This document shows, in pieces, positions 57,568-64,000 of a DNA stretch of 64,000 nucleotides. Position numbers and translations under genes: made by a program. The first letter of the stretch is position 1. Every line of letters starts with the position of its first letter. Below the pieces are notes generated by a model, which saw only the letters and a list, made by a program, of their open reading frames with translations, was not told the origin of the DNA and did not search any database. This DNA comes from Deroplatys truncata. Its lineage: Eukaryota > Arthropoda > Insecta > Mantodea > Mantidae. The stretch is taken from the NCBI GenBank assembly GCA_030765065.1, contig CM060975.1:161172993-161236992 (forward strand), in the 5' to 3' direction.

Positions 57568-57670
57568 ACGATAACCAGGAAAGGAACACGATGACCAGGA
57601 AAGGAACACGATGACCAGGAAAGAAGCATAGTGACCAGGAAAGGAACACGATGACCAGGAAAGGATCAGC
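57567..57670 (+). repeat. 21-bp tandem repeat in the LTR-element leader
   Basis: Five copies of ACACGATGACCAGGAAAGGA with small changes, between the PBS and the gag-like frame. Only one copy of this leader exists in the window. Confidence 0.9.
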
Positions 57671-57910
57671 ATAACCAGGACGTGGAACGAATGCAGTAGT
57701 GAAATGATCTACAAGACGCAGATTCCAGAAACAACAAGGAATTCAAACTACAGGACGACAAAACTACGCAGATTCATCGAAGCGACATACAAACCTAGGA
57801 GAATGGGGCAGAAAAGCTGGACATCAAAGTAACATCAACAGACAGCATCACAAAGGTCAGAGTATCTTAATTTTTAAAAAAAAAGAAAAAAAAAGGGTAA
57901 ACAAATTTAA

Positions 57911-58963
57911 ATGTTACTGAGGAGTGGTAGGATAAAAAAAACAATGGCTACCAATAATACAGAAGAAATAATTATGGAGGGAGATAATGTAACAGTTAGC
58001 TGTAATTCAATACAGGTTACAGAAAATAGCCCAGACTTTTTAGGATTTGAGGATGAAAATGTTAGTACAGAAAGTCAGAATAGAATAGCAGGAAATGTTA
58101 ATTTTGATACTAGTATGATGATTATGGAAATGCTGAAGAATATGGAAAAGAATATTGAGAAATTAGAACATAAATTAACTCAGAGTATAAGGGAAGAAAT
58201 TTGTAAGAATAATGAGAAATTAGAAAAGAAAATAGATCAAAATAGGGAAGATATGCAAAAGAATAATAGGGAACTGAGGGAAGATATTGGTAAGAGCTTA
58301 GAACAAAACAGGAAATCAATTGAAAATATTGGTAGGAGTAATGAGATATTAGAGCAAAAAGTAGATCAAAACAGTGAAGAAATGGAAAAGAAAGTTATGA
58401 AGTTAGATAGTAGTATGCCAAAAATGAGAGATGAAAATGAGGAAGTAATAGCAAGTGAGATAGGAGAAATTTCAAAGAAAATGCTAGACATGAGCATGGA
58501 AATAGGTAACAAAGAAAGTGAGGTTAATACTAAAAGTGAGGTTAATGTAGAATGCACAGAGCTAGGAAATCAACTGAGTAGTATTTCAAGTGAGATAAAA
58601 GAGGTTATGAATGTAGATGTAAATCAGGCGCAAGATAATTTCAGAGGGGAGATATCAGAAATACAGAAAGAATCAGAAATGCAAAGAAATAAATTGTACC
58701 AAGATGTTCAAATTGAAAACTCCAGTCCAGTACAGTTTAGTACAGATTTGTCAGAGTATTCTCAGATTAAAGAGATAGTAAAAGAATTGAAAATGAAAGT
58801 TGGTAAAAGATGTATTGTTAAGGAAACTTTAGATTGTTTTCAAATGTTATCAGGGGACGAAATTTCAAATGAATACAAGAGGTTATTCATGAACAAAAAT
58901 TTGAAGGTTAGGATACGGTTACGAGTAATATTTAGCCACACACAATTTGATCCAGGAGGGTAA
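57911..58963 (+). CDS. Gag-like coiled-coil protein of the LTR element, 350 aa
   Basis: Intact frame starting MLLRSGRIKK at the first ATG downstream of the leader and ending HTQFDPGG. Residues about 70-170 form a long predicted coiled coil with repeating blocks (NNEKLEKKIDQNRED, LEQKVDQNSEEMEKK); the remainder is Glu/Lys/Asn-rich. Position (first frame after the PBS) makes it the structural gag protein, expected to assemble particles in the cytoplasm. I see no zinc knuckle or major homology region, and the C-terminal 40 residues may be read-through into former pol or 3' sequence after an internal deletion. Short minus-strand open frames inside it are shadows. Function by position, not by recognised domain. 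Confidence 0.7.
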   Translation: MLLRSGRIKKTMATNNTEEIIMEGDNVTVSCNSIQVTENSPDFLGFEDENVSTESQNRIAGNVNFDTSMMIMEMLKNMEKNIEKLEHKLTQSIREEICKNNEKLEKKIDQNREDMQKNNRELREDIGKSLEQNRKSIENIGRSNEILEQKVDQNSEEMEKKVMKLDSSMPKMRDENEEVIASEIGEISKKMLDMSMEIGNKESEVNTKSEVNVECTELGNQLSSISSEIKEVMNVDVNQAQDNFRGEISEIQKESEMQRNKLYQDVQIENSSPVQFSTDLSEYSQIKEIVKELKMKVGKRCIVKETLDCFQMLSGDEISNEYKRLFMNKNLKVRIRLRVIFSHTQFDPGG

Positions 58964-59686
58964 ATAGCAATGAGATGTAAAGTAAATGCTGGATAGGTAA
59001 AGATGACTTGCAGAGAAATGTATTGGAACGTAAGAGGGTTAACTAAATGTATATGTCATGAGAAAACAGAAATTTAATAAAATAAAAAAAAGGGAGAAAT
59101 AAATATTTAAAAAAAAAATAACAATTTTTAGTAACTGTAACAATATTTGAAAATTAAGAATGCAAAGATTGAAACTCAATATGATAGTAAAGTAAAAGTA
59201 CGTAAATACAATTCCAAGAACATTGTTAAAATAAAGTACAAAATAACAAAAATGGGTAAAAATAATTAAAACAAATATTTATGTAGTAAATAGAACATGT
59301 GAAACAGTGCCTAGATTTAAGAGATGTAAATATTTGTGTAGAAGGTTAATATTTTGGTAAATATGTATAATAATTACAAAAATCTTAAATGTATAAATTT
59401 TTGTCAACAACTTAAGAAAGTAAACAATTTGGTAGCAGTGATTAAATAATTGAGGGTAAAGTATTTGCTATCAAAAATTTGTGATGTCAGATAAATATCT
59501 AAATTAATTAAACCAAAGCCAGTAAGTAGTGGCAAGGTAGAGGAAAAACATATCGTGTGTTAAATGCGTGTGAAGTGTTAAGTGAAAGTGATAGCGTGTG
59601 TTCCAAGATTTAGGAGACTAAAAACACAATTATAAAATTTCCAAACAAGTTATAAATATTTATAATTATGTTTCTAGTGGGGCATA
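58964..59686. other. A-rich noncoding interior of the LTR element
   Basis: A-rich plus strand with no open frame over 60 codons. Where pol should be there is nothing. A short G-rich CTAGTGGGGCATA precedes the 3' LTR in the polypurine-tract position. Confidence 0.7.
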
Positions 59687-60686
59687 TGATACGGTAATTT
59701 GTATCACAAATTACTTAAATGTAAATAATGATTGTAATATGAATATGTATTTTTATGTGACATTGATTTCAGATGTTTATTAATTGTAATTATTATTGGT
59801 AAATAATAATATACGGCTTTACTGAAACTGTCAATAATAGCGTAATAATGCAGCGATGGGGTGAGTTGTTTATCATTACCGGGAACAAGGAAGTTACGTA
59901 ATGTTCGCGCGCTTTCGGTAGAAGCTTCTGGAATGTTTCCCTAAAAGCAATATGTATTCGTGGTTTTCATTGGATATTAAAATAGACGCTAATGTTGGCG
60001 CGTTTTATTAGCCAATAGCAGTTCATTTATAATCTTTAGGCGTATCTTGATGCAGGCCTATAAATAGGGTAGGTTCGAGGTAGCTTCCCCTCAGTTCATC
60101 AAAATTTCGTGTACACTACATGTCGTCAGTCAGTCCTTCATTTCGTCAAGTTACGCGCAGCAGAATTACGAGAATTATTATAAAGTTAATTCTACACAAA
60201 GTTGAAATACAGAGTTAAAAGTGATAAGTAAGAAGTTATTACAAACAGTTTCAGTTTGGCGAGTATCCAGATCAATATGTAAAAGTGTTTGTGAACGTGT
60301 TCGGCAATAAAAGTTATAAAACCAATTTCTTCATTAAGTATAATTTCTGGATAAAAGATTCCTTTCCGATTCACACCCTGCACAGAGATAAATGTTCTAC
60401 CAAGATAAGATGATAGCTAGCCGGAGGACATTTAAAATAAATTATTTCAAAACTGATACAAATTGCTACGCCAGATGGAGCTACAAACCAAACCAACGAA
60501 TGACGTCACAAGATGGCTTCAACACACGTGATGTAAACAAACCTTTGTAAGAATCTCATCGCAAATTGCCGCATCAACGTGGGGCTTAAAACATATATAC
60601 AATTGTCCCGTTACAAATTGGCTCCACAACGTGAGGCTAACAAATACACAAAAAAAAAACATACTACGTAAGCATTTACCGTCGCA
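59687..60686 (+). repeat. 3' LTR
   Basis: Same sequence as the 5' LTR, with the A-run near 60650 two bases longer. TATAAATA at 60059-60066. Followed directly by the ATTG duplication. Confidence 0.93.
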
Positions 60687-60699
60687 ATTGAGACAATTC

Positions 60700-62980
60700 T
60701 TGTTTTTATTCATAATTTATAAGCTTGAAAATTCAGCTTTTTCTCATATCAAGAGCTTTCTATTTTAGCAAAACTTTAGCTGAACCTTTAATCACTAAAT
60801 CATGCTTTTTTAATACTGCTAACAAAAGTAATGGTAGTAGTGTGGCTTTAGGGCACACAACATCAGTGATGATAAAAACCCGACCGAGTATAAAGTCATG
60901 TTCAAGACAAGAAAAAGATTGAATTTACAAACTATGCATAACATACACACAACCAAAAGAAGGTAATGGACAAGACACGTGCTCTTAGAAGTAAATGAAC
61001 TAAAAGAGTAAGCACTATTTGAATAACATCCAATGTCAGCAGCCACAGCAGAATGCAAATGTTAAAATTAGATGGAACACAAAAACTATGCCATAAAAAT
61101 GCACAAAAGTAAAATCAAAACCTGAAAAACCAAAACAACTGCAATAAAACGATGCACACTAACCGAAAATACTAAACACTGACGTACAAACCTGCTACAT
61201 GGATAAAACATTGAAGACGGTGAACATTGCTTCATTCCCTGGTTCTTAAGTGTTGCCACGTAGTGTTCTATGCAATGCAGCAGCTTGCACATCAGCATTT
61301 AGCATTGGTTGTTTGCATGCGAGTGTGGCCAGGAACCCATATACAAAATGAATTGCTGCTGCCAAAAGCAGCAAGTGACTGAAAGAGATCCTGGATCATT
61401 GTATGTGAGGATGGTAGTTATGTAGCAGACAATGGATCAAAAGGGCTTGAATATCACAAACATCAGCAGTGACACCAAAAACTCTCTAAAGATGAGAACT
61501 AAAACTTAATTGGCCTACAATAAAAGTACAACCCATTCCTCTGTCATCCTCTGAACCATCAATGTAAATAAAAATGCAGTTCCTGAAGCTCCAAAAAGAT
61601 TACATGAAAGACTAAACTGGGGACTGGAGATTTTGACAGCGCTGTCAACCCAGGATGGAAGTGGGCCTTGATATGCAACAATAAGGGAAAGCACATTTCC
61701 CCACTAGCATCTGTAGATACGTCCAAAGAAACATATGAAAATGAACCCCAGGATGGGGTAAAGCAATGGAGGAATTATATAAAAAAATTTAAAAAAAATA
61801 ACAGAAGACAGGTGAGGAGGCAACATTGATAACTAGGAAGCATAACTACATAACAGAATGTCACACCAAAAAAGATGATGGAGGTTCAGCAGGCTCCACA
61901 TATAGGCTGTGGATTGGACTAGGGAATGCGCCAACTGTCAGATGAACTCCATAGTGAACAACATTAAAGCGATGGAGTATCCAGGTTTGCACCCATGATC
62001 AAATTTGGAACAGATTAATGCATGGTAAAAGCGTAACAGCACAGCTCCTAAAAAAGTGCTGCTTAAAAAAAGGCAGAATGCTAAGAGAACAGCCACAACA
62101 TGCCTGCATATAATTAATATGTGAGAACCAATTAAGTTTCATGTCAAATAGAAGGCCCAGGAATTTCACTTCATTTGCAATTGGGAGAACTTCTAAGCCT
62201 TAAGCAGAGTAAAAGTGGAAAAACTCCTTTCGGCACTAGAAGTTCGTGCAAACTGTTCTGTCGACAGTAAAGAAAACACCATTTACCACATTCCAAGTAT
62301 AAAGATGGTCAAGGATATATTGGAGTGACATTTCAAATGACTGATCTGCCAAGAGCTATAAAATATGGTAAAATCTCAACACAAGAAAATGTTATTCTGG
62401 GGATACACAGTTAACAATGGGATTAATGGCCATAGCTAACACAGTGATGTGAGTGCTGAGCCCTGTGGTACATAATTCTCTTGAGTAAATAGTTTAGTCA
62501 AAACCGAGCTCACATGTACAAACCTTGAAAAGACCCTCATTTATGAGTACCAAGGGTACTTGCCCTTCAACTTCATACACCTTCTCAAAAAAAGAAAGAG
62601 AAAAGAAAGGCTACATTTGCAAATTTCTCAAGAACCCTTATATTATATGGGGTAGATCGTGAAACAAGATTATCGATGGTGGAATGGTGCCACGGAAACT
62701 GCGCGGAATAGAAGATGAAAGATTCAAGATGGGCGGAAGAATGAGATTAACCACCATATCAGCTGCCTATTGAGCATGCATTCCATTACCATGCAAACAT
62801 GAAGGAAATTGGGTGGTGGCTAGAAGTAAGTTGGAGGTCTAGGAGAAAGGCCTTGAGAGGAATATGCCAATTAAACTGTTCTACTGAAGAGCGACAAAGA
62901 CAACAGATCAAATTCAAGCATTATCTTAGTACAATATATGTCAAGCAGAAAACATTTGCTCACACCTGCACTATAAACTT
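60700..62980 (-). pseudogene. I-type LINE ORF2 (RT, RNase H, C-tail), decayed
   Basis: The minus strand reads, from the top: FFEKVYEVEGQVPLVLINEG near 62590, LFTQENYVPQGSALTSL near 62490 (RT motif B), AMAINPIVNCVS, then a lost YVDD site (HFLVLRFYHIL near 62370), TVDRTVCTNF near 62260 and VLPIANEVKFLGLLFDMKLN near 62170. RNase H follows at about 61600: FIYIDGSEDDRGMGCTFIVG (Asp of DGS kept); near 61330 it has the FVYGFLATLACKQP region (family W.PSH.G). The C-tail CYSNSAYSFSSF lies near 61020. Over ten stops and frameshifts. The LTR element ends 14 bp below its lower boundary. Family I/Loner-like by motif style. Confidence 0.78.
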
Positions 62981-62984
62981 TAAA

Positions 62985-63667
62985 TATAATGAAAAGTAAC
63001 AAATATAAATAGGTTCTACCAAATACCAACACCAAATGTGAAAATAATATTGCCTTATAGCAGTTGAGCAAGCTCAGAGTCGGAGGGATCCTTTTCTGGT
63101 TAGTAAATATTTGTTACTGGATTCCCCTTCACTATTAGGACTTTTAATTATAATTTTTTATATTATATCTGACACAATCCCAAAGTGAATCTGATACTCC
63201 TGTTCTACTTCCTCTATGTGGGTACAATAAATACCCCAGTGCTGTGTTGTGAAGATTCCAAGCCTCTGTGTGTTTAGTTCTTTTAGCAGTAACAATGGCA
63301 TATCACCTGAAACATTATGCTATGAATACATAATGCTGTATTCATAGCATATGCCATTGTTACTGCTAAAAGAACTAAACGCACAGAGGCTTGGAATCTT
63401 CACAACACAGCACTGGGGTACTTATTGTACCCACATAGAGGAAGTAGAACAGGAGTATCAGATTCACTTTGGGATTGTGTCAGATATAATATAAAAAATT
63501 ATAATTAAAAGTCCTAATAGTGAAGAGGAATCCAGTAACAAATATTTACTAACCAGAAAAGGATCCCTCCGACTCTGAGCTTGCTCAACTGCTATAAGGC
63601 AATATTATTTTCACATTTGATGTTGGTATTTGGTAGAACCTATTTATATTTGTTACTTTTCGTTATA
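62985..63667. repeat. Near-perfect 683-bp palindrome, arms of 318 bp
   Basis: Left arm 62985-63302 and right arm 63350-63667 are reverse complements of equal length with no gap; by eye I find only about five differences, all transitions. The 47-bp middle has a second 11-13-bp stem (GCTATGAATAC / GTATTCATAGC) plus a 14-base unpaired stretch. No open frame. Its origin (inverted duplication, foldback element or hairpin-RNA gene) is not settled by sequence. Confidence 0.96.
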
Positions 63668-64000
63668 TTTTTCCTCTAACGTACCTGCCCATTCAATTAT
63701 TGTTGTTATAGTACCTGGGTATTACTACTAACTAGAAGTAATTTGTCTGGATACACACATGTCTGTATACAAAATGATTTCATTTTCCAGTTTTGAGCTT
63801 TATATTTTTTAGTTCTTCTCATTCAATATTTAATTATTTGATCATAAGTATTACAAATAGTATTTTACTCAAGCTATCTCCTTGCTTCATTCTTCTATCC
63901 ATTTAAAAATTACCATTTATTTTCCCATTTAATCTTACTATTCCATACACATTTTTGTATACACTCTGTATAACTTTGATTATCTTGCGTGATGCCTTTA
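63668..64000. other. No gene recognised
   Basis: AT-rich sequence to the end of the window. Confidence 0.4.

Larger units (their letters stand above)
56547..60686 (+). mobile_element. Young, pol-less gypsy-like LTR retrotransposon, 4.14 kb
   Basis: Two LTRs (998 and 1000 bp) that by eye differ only in the length of one A-run, TG...CA ends, and a perfect 4-bp target duplication ATTG (56543-56546, 60687-60690). Between them are a primer-binding-site-like sequence, a short tandem repeat, one intact gag-like frame and about 720 bp of A-rich noncoding DNA. No protease, reverse transcriptase or integrase is present, so it must rely on another element. The near-identity of the LTRs means the insertion is recent. 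Confidence 0.93.

Overview
The window looks like repeat-dense nuclear DNA of an arthropod, most likely an insect with a fairly large genome. The signs are jockey/I-type non-LTR retrotransposons, several mariner and Tigger (pogo) elements, a tRNA-derived SINE, a Ty3/gypsy-like LTR element, mariner-type TIR elements with TA target duplications, and minisatellites built on the insect telomere word TTAGG/CCTAA. No prokaryotic feature and no complete host gene is visible.

The one recognisable host locus is propionyl-CoA carboxylase beta chain (PCCB), on the minus strand. Five exon-sized blocks lie in the right order over about 40 kb (56.0, 43.1, 29.0, 16.2 and 15.4 kb), with plausible splice sites. 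Four of the five carry a premature stop at a codon expected to be Gln or Arg. The locus therefore reads as an unprocessed (intron-containing) pseudogene whose introns are packed with transposons.

Layout. 0-3.2 kb: jockey-like LINE, minus strand, ORF1 and the start of ORF2, with several stops. 3.4-10.5 kb: GC-richer composite repeat block bounded by an 80-bp inverted repeat (3.36/9.10 kb), with minisatellites, nested MITEs, tandem duplications, CCGCCATCTTG repeats and CCAAT-box repeats. 10.5-14.3 kb: a 134-bp MITE, then a decayed LINE ORF2 split by a SINE. 14.3-32 kb: Tigger, LINE, SINE, integrase and mariner fragments among PCCB exons. 32-44 kb: Tc1/mariner-superfamily element with a nested MITE, mariner deletion derivatives, an old LTR and TIR elements. 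44-50 kb: palindromic elements and a 1.6-kb TTAGG-bearing minisatellite. 51-56 kb: mariner interrupted by an LTR, then a 5'-truncated LINE with an intact reverse transcriptase core. 56.5-60.7 kb: a young LTR element (near-identical LTRs, 4-bp target duplication) encoding only a coiled-coil gag-like protein. 60.7-63 kb: decayed LINE on the minus strand. 63.0-63.7 kb: a near-perfect inverted repeat with 318-bp arms.

Nothing here is an operon-like system. The window's logic is nested insertion: SINE into LINE, LTR into mariner, MITE into Tc1/mariner element, all inside or next to a dying metabolic gene. The most unusual signals are the long palindrome, the repeated primer-binding-site signatures in the LTR, the telomere-like minisatellite found inside a terminal-inverted-repeat element, and the PCCB pseudogene. 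Identities come from reading translations and remembered family motifs; no database search was possible.
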